Part shown: positions 12,270 through 22,989 of the stretch, one piece after another
Layout: every line of letters starts with the position of its first letter
How positions within the stretch are numbered: position 1 is the first letter of the stretch
Assembly: GCA_014058105.1 (NCBI GenBank)
Contig: JACGCM010001655.1
Span: 2,294,001 to 2,358,000 of the forward strand
DNA length: 64,000 bases
Origin: Kingdonia uniflora
Lineage: Eukaryota; Streptophyta; Magnoliopsida; Ranunculales; Circaeasteraceae
Reading direction: 5' to 3'
Translations under genes and position numbers: made by a program
Notes under the pieces: model-generated
Told to the model about the DNA's origin: nothing
The model's database searches: none
What the model saw: only the letters and a program-made list of their open reading frames with translations

Positions 12270-13014
12270 TGTAGGGGCCTAACTTCTTAAGAAGGGGAAG
12301 TCAGCTCTTACACTACGGGGTTAATCTTTTATCAAAGGAAATCAAGTATATAATCTATAGGTTAATTAATCTACTGAAAATATACTTGCGTGGAGGCCTA
12401 GAATGTGACTTTCTACGACCTCTGATGAGGATTTTTAAGAATGTTTGTTTTACTGTCGAGTAGTCAAAGGATCGAGTATTAGGTTTTACAGGGTGATCGA
12501 AGGTAAACTTTAAGGGCTCAGGGGAGAGATTTTGTAACATCTCCTTGGTTCCCCATCCCTCCTATTTATAAAACATAGGAAGGGCTTAGTCACCAAGGTT
12601 AGGTCACATTACAAGGGTACCATCCAGATATCGAACGACTATCCCAGAGTTGGCATTGATGCCAGAAATGTCGGAGCTGTCACTATAACAGTTGTTGGGT
12701 CTATTTTTGTACTCTGACACTGTAGCAGTTATTGGGTCTGTCACTGTAGCTCCAAGAACTAACCACGCCGCCATCTTGTCCAGTGAGCTGGCTGTTTGTC
12801 TTGTCATACTTAGACCATGTACGGATATGGTCGAAGTATTTTTGATGCGATGTAGAGTTTGTCTTCGAGGCTCTGTTCAGAATCGAAGCTTCGTCTTTAG
12901 ATAATCTTTGGGAGGCTTGTTCATGGGTTGAGTGGGATTCTAGATGTTCGAGTAGGCTCCGAGGTAGCCTTAAAGTGTTTGACTGGGGTAGAAGGCTATG
13001 AGTAGGCTACTACA
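12270..13014 (-). repeat. Element F: 3' LTR
   Basis: On the minus strand it starts TGTAGTAGCCTACTC at 13014 and ends GGCCCCTACA at 12270, 745 bp. The plus-strand copy at 28375-29048 is the same LTR family in opposite orientation. Shared blocks include 'gaggtcgt', 'ggcctc.ac..aagtatatt' and 'agtagatta'. A polypurine tract sits just inside. Confidence 0.85.
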
Positions 13015-13028
13015 TTTGCCCCCTCTCA
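13015..13028 (-). promoter_or_regulatory. Polypurine tract of element F
   Basis: Minus strand TGAGAGGGGGCAAA ends exactly at the LTR start. Element G has the identical TGAGAGGGGGCAAA at 28361-28374. It is the primer for plus-strand DNA synthesis, and it fixes the LTR as a 3' LTR. Confidence 0.85.
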
Positions 13029-13278
13029 GCAAGGGTCTCGAAAATAGGTGTAGAGGCGTTTGTTGAGAAAAACTTTTTGCAGTCAGAAGTTGAACAATTG
13101 ACTATTGGTTTTTCGAGGGAGGTAATAAAGGAGGGTATGTGAGAAATGTTGGTGGTTATAAAGTAATAAATAAGGTTTAATAGGTCTATAAGTAGGGGTC
13201 AGAAAGGTGGAAACACTGTATATCTTTTTCTGGTGCGTCTTCTTCTCCATTCTCTGTATCTCTTTGTAAAAAAATTGA

Positions 13279-13619
13279 ATGAATACCACCTCCAATACCT
13301 GCTGCCAGAAAAGGACAGGATTTGCTCGAGACTGTCGTATAGGTTGGAAAACTATAGAGCCAAAGTTGAATTTTTTAGCGACCATGAACTCGACTGGGAC
13401 ATGTCTGATCTGGTGGAGTTGAAGCCTGGGGAAACCATTAACGGGGAGACTTATTCTTATTTTTGGGGGCAGCTGAAGTTTCTTTTGACCACTGCTAAGA
13501 AACATTACCTCTACCTAATGGCTTTAGCCGAATGTCTCGTTCAGGCAGAAGGGCAGTTGGAGGAACAAGGCTCAGTGAGTGGAATTGGCCCATCTAAAAA
13601 TAGGTCGACTTCTTCTTAA
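13279..13619 (+). pseudogene. Element F: antisense short ORF a (paired short-ORF family)
   Basis: Unrecognised protein of about 113 codons, antisense to pol, 260 bases inside the LTR. The start is chosen by comparison with element G (27233): MNTTSNTCCQKRTGFARD against MEATPNTRYQRRMGHARD. After one frameshift it continues FFSDHELDWDMSDLVELKPG, then NGETYSYFWGQLKFLL and YLMALAECLVQAEGQLEEQ, ending at 13619. The second short ORF (14272) repeats this pattern, so the two are paralogues. An alternative start at 13233 would avoid the frameshift but does not match the homologue. TCTATAAGTAGG near 13189 may be its TATA box. Function unknown. Confidence 0.6.
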
Positions 13620-14213
13620 AGTAGTGGCGAGGTGGTGGTGATGGGTTCTTATTTGTAGGGCTATATTTTGAAGTTTTATGTTATTGTTTTTCTGATCTCT
13701 GTAGATTTTTGTATGATTGTACTAAGAGGTTTCCTCTATTTTTGTACTTTGAAGCATTGTAATGAGAAGGAATGTTATTGAAATTGTGTGTTTGTAGCTG
13801 ATAAACAATATGTGCGAATAAATTGTAGGCGCGGTATCGACCATATGCCTTCGAATGCTAATATGTAGAAACGGATACCTTCGGGGAAAAATTGATTTCG
13901 AGTTGGAATGTGCTGGATGAGGAAATAGGTCGGCAGTCGGTTATAATGAATAACTATTTCTGAATACTTGAATCTCAAAGTTTGTACCATAGGGGGTTGT
14001 TGGAGGGTGTTAAAAGACAAAGGTCGATGGCTCGATACTAGTAATGGTTTGACTGTAAGGCCTTGGGAAAGAGGGCTGAATTCGCGTTATGATGAAACGG
14101 TTATGTCTGGAAAGTTGAAGAGGTTGAACTATTGAGTTTTCGAGGAGGAGAATTGAAGACTTGCTATTAATGCGGTTTTGATTAAGGAAGGGTTAAATTT
14201 ATCTGATTTTCAG

Positions 14214-14220
14214 TATAAAT
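14214..14220 (+). promoter_or_regulatory. TATA box of antisense short ORF b
   Basis: TATAAAT lies 52 bases upstream of the ATG at 14272, on the antisense (plus) strand. This suggests the antisense gene has its own promoter rather than depending on the LTR. Confidence 0.45.
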
Positions 14221-14271
14221 AGGTTGTTTAAGGGAGAATTGTATTCTTCTGCTCCTTCGTCTCTTAGTATA

Positions 14272-14616
14272 ATGGCTTCCTCTTCTTCCCAAAACAAAGG
14301 CGATGCTTCAAAGTCCAAGAGCCAGGACCAAGTGGCAGCGAAAGCACTTCGTGTATAGGAGAAGACGCGGGAGTTATAACGGAGGTTTGTCAGTGACCAA
14401 GACCTGGACTCGGAGATACTGGACTTGTTTGAAGCTGAGCCCGGGGAGTCTATTGCTGGAATTCCCTTCGCATATTGGTGGGGGGTGCTGCAGGTGATGG
14501 GACCGTTTCCCGACCACCGATTGTCCCTGTTGGACTCATTTGCTGAGGAGATGGTGGACCAGGAAGATGCTGCTGCTAAGACCGGGAGCGAGAAGAAATG
14601 TCCTGAGGAGAAATAG
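14272..14616 (+). pseudogene. Element F: antisense short ORF b (paired short-ORF family)
   Basis: About 114 codons from ATG (MASSSSQNKGDASKSKSQDQ) to the stop at 14616, one frame throughout but with two in-frame stops in the first 40 codons. The core VSDQDLDSEILDLFEAEPGE, GIPFAYWWGVLQ and LSLLDSFAEEMVDQEDA repeats the pattern of ORF a: charged 'SD..LD', 'DL.E..PGE.I.G...Y.WG.L', then a helical acidic tail. The counterpart in element G lies at 27785-28135 (MSASSS start). No known family recognised. Confidence 0.6.
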
Positions 14617-14817
14617 GGGCTTCTTCAACTATTTTGTTGGGTGTTTGCATAAGATTGTTTGTAGGGGTGTTTGTATATGGTGGTATGGAATGAAATTGGA
14701 TTTTGGATTTTTTTGTTTATTTGTACTGTTTTGACCTGTATTGGATAAAATTGAGAGTTGATAAGATATCTATCGAATTATGCTTCTGCACTGTGTATAA
14801 TAAGATTCTGAACCGCC

Positions 14818-14988
14818 GAAGTAATATTTTAAACTCTTGAAGTAATATTCTGAGCTGTCGAAGTAAAAGTCTAATCTGTCAAAGGAAAATTCTGATTTGT
14901 CAAAGTAAAATTCTGAACTGTGTATAAGTAAAATTTTGGTTTGTTGAAGTAGAAGTTTGATCTGTCGAAGTAAAATTCTATTTTGCTT
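14818..14988 (+). repeat. Minisatellite, about 21-bp unit, about 8 copies
   Basis: Repeats of the form 'cgaagtaaaattctgatctgt' at 20-24 base spacing. The copies begin gaagtaatatt, gaagtaatatt, gaagtaaaagt, aaaggaaaatt, aaagtaaaatt, aagtaaaattt, gaagtagaagt and gaagtaaaatt. It lies between antisense ORF b and the long antisense gene. No coding role is apparent. Confidence 0.7.
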
Positions 14989-15427
14989 GTAGGTAGGATA
15001 GACATAAAATTTGAAGGTAATTTAGGTGCGATCATATTGTCGAATGTCTAATGTTTAACACACAATATAGTCGAAGGTCTGCTGGATTTGACTGGACAGA
15101 CTAACAGCCCAGACAGCTGGTCTGTCAGATTGGCGTTGTTTTTGGGGCAGAGTGCCAGTAGGTCATCATGATATTTCCTTGAATTATGGAAAAAGGGTTG
15201 ATTTGATGTAAGGATCTGACTTGATAGTTTTGATCGAGGACCAGAAGGTTTGACCTGGTTATTGATTTTAAAATTTCGTGAGTGTGAGCGTGTGACACAT
15301 ACGTGGGGTGAAGGAGGGTAAAATTGTCAAATCACATCTTAGCCGAAAAGCAGGGGTAGTGGAGTAGTAGGGCAGTGGTAATGATGGCGGTTTGAGGAAT
15401 CAAGGCGGTTTTGGTATTTCGAGGAGG
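14989..15427 (+). other. Spacer between antisense genes of element F
   Basis: No ORF or family recognised. It probably holds the upstream region of the long antisense gene, whose TATA-like run is at 15428. Confidence 0.4.
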
Positions 15428-15436
15428 TATATATAT
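15428..15436 (+). promoter_or_regulatory. TATA-like run before the long antisense gene of element F
   Basis: TATATATAT on the plus strand, about 160 bases before the first predicted splice donor (15594). It fits an independent promoter driving transcription antisense to pol. Confidence 0.35.
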
Positions 15437-15479
15437 GAGGGGGAAATATGCAAAATACTGTTCACAGAGAAAAACTAGA

Positions 15480-18022
15480 GAGTGAAAGGAAGAAAATATA
15501 CGCCATTGTTACGTGAAGCTTTGAGAGAGGTTACTGAAGTTGTTCCCGGGTACCGACTAACTTGTTGTTTCAATTATACTATTGCTAGCACAGGTATGTC
15601 GAGTGATCTATGTCTATTTTTGTTTATCTTTTCCTTCTGCGTTTGTGAGTAGATTCTGTTGGGTTTGTGAGTAGGATCGAGGACAGGGGGAAAGCATGTG
15701 TCTGGGCTTGAGCTCATTTGGAATTCTAGGGTTTTGATTGTGTTTGTATCTGTTGGGGAGGGTAGATGAAAATGGGTTATTGACACGTAATAGTCGAATG
15801 TATCGATCTAATTGCGTGCCTCTTATGCTGTAGGATTAAATGTGCATCCGTCAAGCTTCAAGACTGAGACTGATAGACGAGGAGGTCAAAGAAAATGAGG
15901 CTAGTGTATCTGGTCGTGCTCCGATAGATGAGGACAGCGACATAGAAGAACTAATTATAGCAAAAGATATCCTACTGGCAGTGGTGGTTCCTGAAACTGG
16001 GGTTTCGAGTAGTAGGCATCGTAAGATGATAGTGAATGAGGGTAGTGGTGAGGGAGATATGAGGGGAGGACAGAGATAGAGAGGCGAAGGTCGGGCTGAT
16101 CCTTCGGGTGGTAGAAAGGGTGAGGGAGAGCAAGGTGACCAAGATGAGGATTCGACTGAGTCGGATGAGGCTGTTGGTTCTCTTCCAGATAGGGAGAAGG
16201 AGAAGCTAGATCGATTTGTGGCTAAACATGGGCTGTCGAAGGTAGGGGTTATATTGTATTATACGGGGTCTGAGTACAACTTTAAATCTAAGCCTCGGGA
16301 AGGTATCATGGCATATAGAGTCCAAATTCAACTGGGGATGCGATTGCCCCTTCAAAGGCTGGTGAAGGTCTTGAACATCTAGGAAGTTGCCCCAGTTCAG
16401 ATGAATGGGAACTTTTTGGAGATGATGAAGGTAATCGAGGGCATGAATGCCAAATTGAGGGGTGAGGGGAGGAATTTAATTGAGTGGTATGATGTGGTAT
16501 CATTCTATTTGAGGAAGGCGAATCAGAATGCGGGCACATACCACATCCTGTACCATGTAGACAAGCCCTGGTTACTTGATCTGTGCTTGACGGGTTGAGG
16601 GTGGAATAGAGATTTGGCTGTAGTACGAGGTGAATTTGAGAATGCCGAAGGGGAGGATTCTTATAGGTTAAATCATAAATTCTATAATCCAAGTAAGTTT
16701 TTTATCGAAGAGATTTTTGATGTGTTGCACAAATAAACTGTGATTATATTTTTGTTTGTCCTGTAGGTCCTCAAAACCTGACTTGGGCTAATCTGAGGGA
16801 TTATATTGATACCCTGATCGATTCAGGCGAGGAGTGGGTGAATTCCATTTTCAAGAGTCTTGTTATTAAGAAAAAGAGGTAGAAGAAGACAGATTCCCAG
16901 CTTCGAAACGTACCCATTACGTCGAAACCATCAAAGAAGAAGGGAGGTGAAGGTGTTTCAAAGGTAGTCAAAGGTATGGAGGAGGATAATTTGGCGAGGA
17001 AGGTTCAGTATGTTCCGTTGGCGGAGAGTGCGGCAAAGCAGACGGCGCCTGTACCTGAAGTAGCTAGGGATGCTTCGAGACAGAGGCCGAGGTAGGTACC
17101 AACATAGGTTGAGATAGGGAAGGACAGGGTCATTTCTGAGTCTCCGAAGGTACAACAGACGAAGCTAGCGTAACGCAAAAGGCATAGGGCCTTGGGGGAA
17201 GATGATGCGGAGGATGGGGGCGAAGAGATGATGGAGGCTGAGCGAGAAGATCGGGCTCTAGACAAGGCTGCGTCGATGGCGGAACTCTGTGATGCTGACC
17301 CAGACGAGGCTTTGAGGCAGATGAAGAGGAGTATGTATCAGGTAACTGTCTATTATTGTTTGTGAAATTCTTAAATTTTCTTAAGTGTTTCATTCTTCAA
17401 GAAATACTGACGGCTCAAATACTCTAGCAGACGGATGCTAGTGCGCAGTTATTTACCAAGGCAGTAAAAGTAGGAAAGAGGAGGTTACGGGAGGCGGTTG
17501 ACAGTCTGGAGCTTGCTCGGGGGAAAAAAGCGTCATTGTTGTCTGAGAAGAAAGTTTTGCGGTGAGATTTGGAGGCTATTAATGATGCCTTCAAGATGAG
17601 AATCGTAGCTCAGCATTATAATCATGGGCAAGTGTTGAGGTCGAAGCTTGCTAAAAATGAGAAGGAAAAGAAAGCACAGAAGGAGCGTTACCAGGGCTAG
17701 TTTAATGCTGAATGTGCAGTTACTGTCAGACTGAAGGAGTTCATAGAGGATATGGAGTTTGATCTTGATACTCTACAGCGCTTGCCTATTGCCCAAGATC
17801 CTGTCGCTAAAGATTTTTTTACAGACAGAGGGGATGGAGGTAGATGTTGCTGATGGCGGTGTTGGAGGTGGTGTGGAGGCTTCTGTAATCAGCGCTACTA
17901 CTACTAGGAGTGCAATTGATGTGGTCGTCGATGGTACAGGGTTGAAATCTTCTACTGGAGGTGCTGAGGATGTTGGCGCTGAAGAGCCTGTTAGGGGAGA
18001 AGGTGCAGCCACGCCAATATGA
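15480..18022 (+). pseudogene. Element F: long antisense gene, intron-containing, gypsy-type-transposon domain plus coiled coil
   Basis: Multi-exon model. Introns: 15594-15833 (GTATGT...CTGTAG, in the 5' UTR), 16693-16766 (GTAAGT...CTGTAG) and 17342-17430 (GTAACT...TAGCAG). ATG at 15840, six bases after the first acceptor. Order of parts: an acidic, low-complexity N-terminus; LGMRLPLQRLVKVLN and APVQMNGNF near 16335-16425, similar to the LPL..L..V.N....P.Q.N.N.W core of the plant 'putative gypsy type transposon' domain; WYDVVSFYLRKANQ and KPWLLDLCL; a basic linker; then helical charged repeats from 17430 (LREAVDSLELARGKKASLL). The tail reads MEFDLDTLQRLPIAQDPVA. At least four in-frame stops make it a pseudogene. 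Introns 2 and 3 recur in element G. Role in the element's life cycle unknown. Confidence 0.65.
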
Positions 18023-18399
18023 GGTATTTGTACCGGAGTACCATGCCTATTTTTATGATTTTTCTTTTGGGTTATAATATCTGAACAATGTTGAGCTCTC
18101 GGTGTACTTGATCTTTAAACTTGTGCTTGCTTCGAATTGCTGTGCTGGAACTGACTTGTAGACTATTCTGAAACTGATTGTATTAATCTTGAATTGTATT
18201 GAATTGCTGTGATAGATACTTCATGTATGTTCTAAACATGATATGACTTGATTTGTGCTAAAAATGCTTCTCTGAAAATGTATTGAAGTGTCTTGTGTGT
18301 AGTAGAATTGTAGATATTACTGAATAATTATGTCTGCATATGCTGTAACTGTCGAATGATTGTAGATTGATCGAACTTTGAAGAACTTCGAGATGGTTC
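18023..18399 (+). other. 3' UTR of the antisense gene (element F)
   Basis: AT-rich with repeated 'ttgaattg(c/t)', running from the end of the antisense gene to the tandem array. The inverted counterpart in element G (23830-24050) has the reverse complement, 'caattcagtacaac', repeated. Confidence 0.4.
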
Positions 18400-19178
18400 T
18401 GGCGCTTCGGTGGAGCCAAGAGATTTACTGGACTTCAAAGGCCTAAGCCACAACGAAGTAGGATGTGGTCGCCCCCAACGCATTCTTGAAGGTCCGGTCT
18501 TTCGACCAATTGTGCCCTCGAGTTTGCTCGAATGTTGGGAGTTTGATAAATTTTGAGGTCGCCCCCAAGTATCAGTCTGGCCGAGGGTGACATGATACTT
18601 AGAGGAAACCTGGAAATTTACTGGACTTCAAAGGCCCAACCCACAGCGAAGTAAGACGTGTTCACCGCCAACGTATTCCCGAGGGTCCGGTCCTTCGACC
18701 GTTCGTGCCCCTCGAGTTTGCTCGAATGTTGGAAGCTTAAAAATTTTCAAGGTCGCTCCCAAGTATCAATCGGGTCGAAGGGTTGACATGATACTTAGAG
18801 GAAACCAAAAAATTCAATGGACTTTGAAGGCCTGAGCCACAACGAAGTAAGATGTGTTCACCGCCAACGCATTCCTGAGGGTTCAGTCTTTCGACCATTC
18901 GTGCCCCTCGAGTTTGCTCGAATGTTGGAAGCTTGAAATTTTTTTAGGTTGCCCCCAAGTATCAGCCGGGTCGAAGGGTTGACATGATACTTAGAGGAAA
19001 CCAGGAAATTTACTAGACTTTGAAGGCCTGTGCCACTGCGAAGTAAGACGTGTTTACCGCTAACGCATTCCCGAGGGTCCGGTCTTTCGACCATTCATAC
19101 CCCTCGAGTTTGCTCGAATGTTGGAAGCTTAAATTTTTTTCAGGTCGCCCCCAAGTATCAGTCGGGTCGAAGTGTTGA
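18400..19178 (-). repeat. Tandem array, about 195-bp unit, 4 copies (element F)
   Basis: Units begin near 18424, 18617, 18813 and 19009 at 'ttta(c/t)tggactt(c/t)(a/g)aaggcc' (193-196 base spacing). Each holds 'tttcgacca', 'cctcgagtttgctcgaatgttgg' and 'gatacttagaggaaacc'. The array sits between the pol stop and the antisense gene. The same position is occupied by unrelated arrays in elements I and L. Tandem repeats in this 3' region are established for Tat/Ogre-type elements and can seed satellite DNA. Confidence 0.9.
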
Positions 19179-19185
19179 TTATTGA

Positions 19186-20506
19186 TTATTCTGTGTTTAC
19201 ATCAGGTGTACAAGGTGGAGGTCGTGGCCTATTGTATGAGATTAACTGTATTGTGTTCCATGGATTAGGTAGAGGTTCTTCGTCTTCTATCATCAGGTAG
19301 TACGAACCCTTGTCAGTTTTATCGTAAACAACATAAGGTCCTTCCCAGGATTTGGCAAGCTTGTCGGCATTTCGAGGCTTCGAGGATTGGGTGACGGGTC
19401 AAAGTACTAGATCTCCAATGTTGAAACTGCGTGGTTGAACTCTCTTGTCGTACGACTTTTGAAGTGATGTATGGTAACGACCGAGGTTGGCGATGGCTCG
19501 GTCTCTGGTCTCGTCGATCCATAACATGTTGTATCCGAGCTCAAACTTATTATCTTCGTATGGGAGGTTGGGATCTCGTGGGTACTTTGAATTGAGTAGG
19601 GAGCACTACTTTAGTACCATAGTCTAGAAGGAAAGGGGTGCAACCTGTAGATTTTCTTGGTGTTATTCGATAGGCCCAGAGGATAAGCTGTAACTCCTGA
19701 ACCCGTCGGCCTTTCTTCACATTGACACGTTTCTTGAGACGATCAACAATGGTTTTATTCATTGCTTCGACTTGACCATTCCCTTGGGGCTAGTAAGGTG
19801 TGGAGGGTGAGAGGATGATGTTATGTTTTTTGAGGAAGTTTATGACTTTGTTCCCGACGAATTATGGGCCATTGTCACATCAAGTCATATGAGGGCATCC
19901 GAAGCGTGTGATGATGTTTTCCAATAGGAATTTGATGGCATCTTCTTCTCTGGTTCGACACATAGGCACGACTTCGACCCATTTGGTAAAATAATCTGTT
20001 ACAACAAGGATGTTCTCTCGGCTGCCCGAAGCTTTGGGAAAAGGACCATTGAGATTGATGGCCTATCTTTTGAATGGCCAGGAAACTTGACTAAAATAGA
20101 GGCCTTGTGAAGGGTTGTGGATGTTATGGGTGTGGCGCTGACATTTGTCACAGTGTTTGGCGTACTCTTTGGCTTGCTTTTTTATGTTGGGCCAAAATAA
20201 ACCTTGGGAGACGGCTTGAGTGGCTATAGATCGACCTGTAGTATGAGCACCGCAGGAACCTTCATGGAGTTCGGCTAGAATTTTAGAGGCTTCGGTTTGA
20301 GAGATGCATCGAAGCAAAATGCCATTTGGGGATTTATGATGTAACTTATGTTTGTGAATGGTGTATCTGCGACAGTTCTCTAATAATGATCTTTTGGCTT
20401 TGGGATCATCTGGGAAGGTAGTATTATTGAAATAATAGTAGAAAGGTGTTCGCCAGTCGTCTGGATCGAGACTCTCACCTCCAGTATTGATGGCATTGGC
20501 TTCCAT
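19186..20506 (-). pseudogene. Element F: integrase
   Basis: Ty3/gypsy integrase in broken frames. The zinc-binding HHCC part is at 20130-20300: LAELHEGSCGAHTTGRS, then HCDKCQRHTHNIHNPSQG. The catalytic core reads VVTDYFTKWVEVVPMC near 19980, CDNGP followed by a stop near 19875, and PQGNGQVEAMNKTIVD near 19745, giving the D-D-E triad. The C-terminal part matches the Tat form: WAYRITPRKSTGCTPF, WIDETRDRAIANLGRY, AKSWEGPYVVYDK and NPWNT, ending at the stop 19186. No chromodomain is seen, as expected for Tat. It would insert the cDNA into the genome. Confidence 0.85.
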
Positions 20507-20569
20507 CTGGTTGATACTTGGGTGTTCGAGTACTTCGATATGGGGAGTTCAGGATTCTGATTGGCCTAA

Positions 20570-21600
20570 CATAACTGCTATGTAGGTGAGGGCATCTGCA
20601 TATCGGTTTTTTCCTTGAGGGTAATGAGTAATAGTAGATTTTTCAGGAAAACGGTCCATGCGCTATCGAACAAGGGCAGAATATTCGGCCATGCAACTGT
20701 TGGCTTGATTTTCACCGGTGTAATATCTCTGAACAAGTTGGGAATCTGTGAAAACTGCAAGTTTGGGAATGCCGAGTTTGAGTGCGAGGTCGAGGACATG
20801 TATAAGAGCTTCATACTCAACTTCATTATTGGAATATTCAAAGTTTAGCTTAACTGCCTTCTCTATTCGATCATTCGTAGGACTATACCAACCCCTGAAC
20901 CGTTAGGCTTAGCGGATCCATCTATAAATAAACACCATCCTGTGGTAGTGTTCCATGGATCTGTTGCTTCGGGTTGTTCTTCTGTCAGGTCGTCTTCATG
21001 TTCCTCCCTATCGATATCTTCGACTGAGAAGTTAGCATGGAAATCTGCTACTGCTTGGCCCTTTTAGGATATCTGCTTCTCAAATATGATGTCATGTTCA
21101 CTAAGGTAAACAAACCATTATTGTACTCGTCTGGATTTCTCTTTTTTGCTGAATGCTTCTCAAAGGGGATAACTTGTTATTACACGTATAACTTGAAAAT
21201 ATGGTTTAAGTTTGTGGGTTGAATAAACGAAGGCAGGGAGCAAACGCTCAAGTTTTGTGTATCAAGTTTCTACGGGTGTTAGAGTTTTGCTGACGAAATA
21301 TACAGGTTTTTTTATGTTTGATTCGAGTCGAATAAGAACTGAACTGATAGAGGTATCTGTGACCGCGTGGTATAAAGAGAGTGTCTCGCCTTCGATAGGG
21401 GTGCTGATAATGGGTGGTCGACAAAGGTAAGTTTTGAGTTCGAGGAAGGCCTGTTCACATTCGGGTGCCCAGTTAATCTCAGGGTTGTTTTTCTTTTTTG
21501 CTTTGTGGATACCCTGGTCGCGTAATAGAGAAAAGAGCCAAGCACAACAGTCTGAGGATTTGGAATTGATACGGTTAAGGGCCGCTATCTTGCCTGCCAC
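20570..21600 (-). pseudogene. Element F: RNase H and second, archaeal-type RNase H
   Basis: RT-linked RNase H at 21260-21500: LKTYLCRPPIISTPIEGE, AVTDTSISSVLIRLE, PVYFVSKTLTPVETRY. After SYPLREAFSKKEKSRRVQ near 21130 a second RNase H begins near 20925 with WCLFIDGSAKPNGSGVGIVL. The order RT - RNase H - extra RNase H - integrase is the mark of the Tat lineage. The rest of the second domain is broken by stops and frameshifts. Confidence 0.8.
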
Positions 21601-22345
21601 TTTTTCGACATCTCTTTTGGTTCAGGCGAAGGCATGTCGATAAGGGCTCGGATATGGGTTGGGTCAATCTCGATTCCTTGTTTATTGATGAGATGGCCTA
21701 AAAATTTACCAGATGAAACACCCAATTGGCATTTGTCTGGGTTGAGTTTCATGTTGCATGTTCGAAGTATCGAAAAGACTTCGGTTAGGTCTTGGATATG
21801 TGTCTGTTTTTTGAGGCTCTTGCATAACATGTCGTCGATCTAAACTTCAACCGATTTACCAAGCAGGGGTTTAAACATGGTTGAAAAAAGATGCTGATAG
21901 GTGGCACCCGCATTTTTAAGGCCAAAGGGAATGACATTAAAATAGTAAAGACTTTGTTCAGTAATGAAAGAAGTTTTAAGTTGATCATCGGGGAGGAGGG
22001 GTACCTGATTGTAACCCAAAGCTGTGTCCATCATTGATAGACGCTCATGTCCAGCAGTAGCATCGAGGAGTACTAAGATGATCAGGAGGGGAAAACTATT
22101 CTTCAATGTGTGCTTAATGAGGTCTGTGAAGTCGACGCAGTTCTGATCTTACCGTTCTTTTTGGGAACTGTAACAATGTTTGATATCCAGTCAGCATACT
22201 TGACATCTCTGATGAAACCCGCAGCTATGAGCTTGTCGACTTTGAGGTTCACAACTTCTCGAAGTCGCGGGGTCAAACTATGCTTCTTCTATTTTGCTGC
22301 TATGGAATGGGGGATGAAATCAAGGCGGTGACATGGCAAACTGGG
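21585..22345 (-). pseudogene. Element F: reverse transcriptase
   Basis: Reads AAGFIRDVKYADWISNIVTV near 22220, LSMMDTALGYNQVPLLPDDQ near 22040, VIPFGLKNAGATYQHLF near 21935 and LNPDKCQLGVSSGKFLGHLI near 21740. The catalytic tetrad is damaged: the Tyr of YIDD is a stop codon (VEV, stop, IDDML at 21840). A frameshift also separates the fingers from the palm. It cannot be active. Confidence 0.85.
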
Positions 22346-22399
22346 GTCAACACCGAGCATCTCCTGAAACGTCCATGCAAAGACCTCTTTGTTTGCTCG

Positions 22400-22978
22400 A
22401 AGGAAGTCTGTGAGTTCGAGGAGTTCTGCCTCGTCTAGAAAAGCTCTAATAAATGTACCTCGATCAGGACCGTCAAGTTTGATATAGACAGTAGGTTCGA
22501 TAGGAGAGGTGGCATCTATCGATGGTATGGGGATAGAGAGAGATAGTGATTGCTATGGGTGGCTGACGAGTCTCCGGGTCTGATCGATCTCCGGATGTTC
22601 GCATGAACGGGCGAGGCGTTGAGAGCCTTTTAAATTCCAAATACCCAAGAGGGTGGTAAAATGAAGGGTTTGATGATATATCAAAGGTATGACACGTATG
22701 ACATGGAGCCTGTCATGTTCGAGGATGCCGAGGTATTCTAGCTTCTTGTCAGCGACAAAAAAACTGGTTTGAAGTATGACTGGGTCGGTAGTAACTGGAA
22801 GGCTGATTCGACCAACAACCACATCTGTGGCCCCATTAAAACCTTTGTGTTCGACATTGGCAGCAGTGATGAGGTCAGTTTTCTTCATGGTTTGGACAAT
22901 TTGGAGGAAAAGGACATCAACTATACTTTCTGTATCTATGAGCATTCTGTTGAGGACGAGGTTTTCGATCTTAATCAT
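22400..22978 (-). pseudogene. Element F: aspartic protease and linker to RT
   Basis: The 141-codon ORF 22553-22978 begins MIKIENLVLNRMLIDTESIV. The active-site D-T-G is changed to D-T-E (RMLIDTESIVDVLFL). The second half matches the Tat protease: HKGFNGATDVVVGRISLPVT and LEYLGILEHDRLH. Downstream to 22400 the linker IKLDGPDRGTFIRAFLDEAE and VFAWTFQEMLGVDPSLP is readable. Confidence 0.8.
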
Positions 22979-22989
22979 GATGACTAATG

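Noticed and set aside
13083..13505. 140-codon minus-strand ORF
   Set aside because: Overlaps antisense short ORF a, which has paralogues in F and G; the minus-strand frame has none.
16306..16692. 128-codon minus-strand ORF
   Set aside because: Shadow of the LPL-domain exon of the antisense gene of F.
18400..19178. CRISPR-like array
   Set aside because: Units are contiguous 195-bp tandem repeats without spacers, in a plant retrotransposon.
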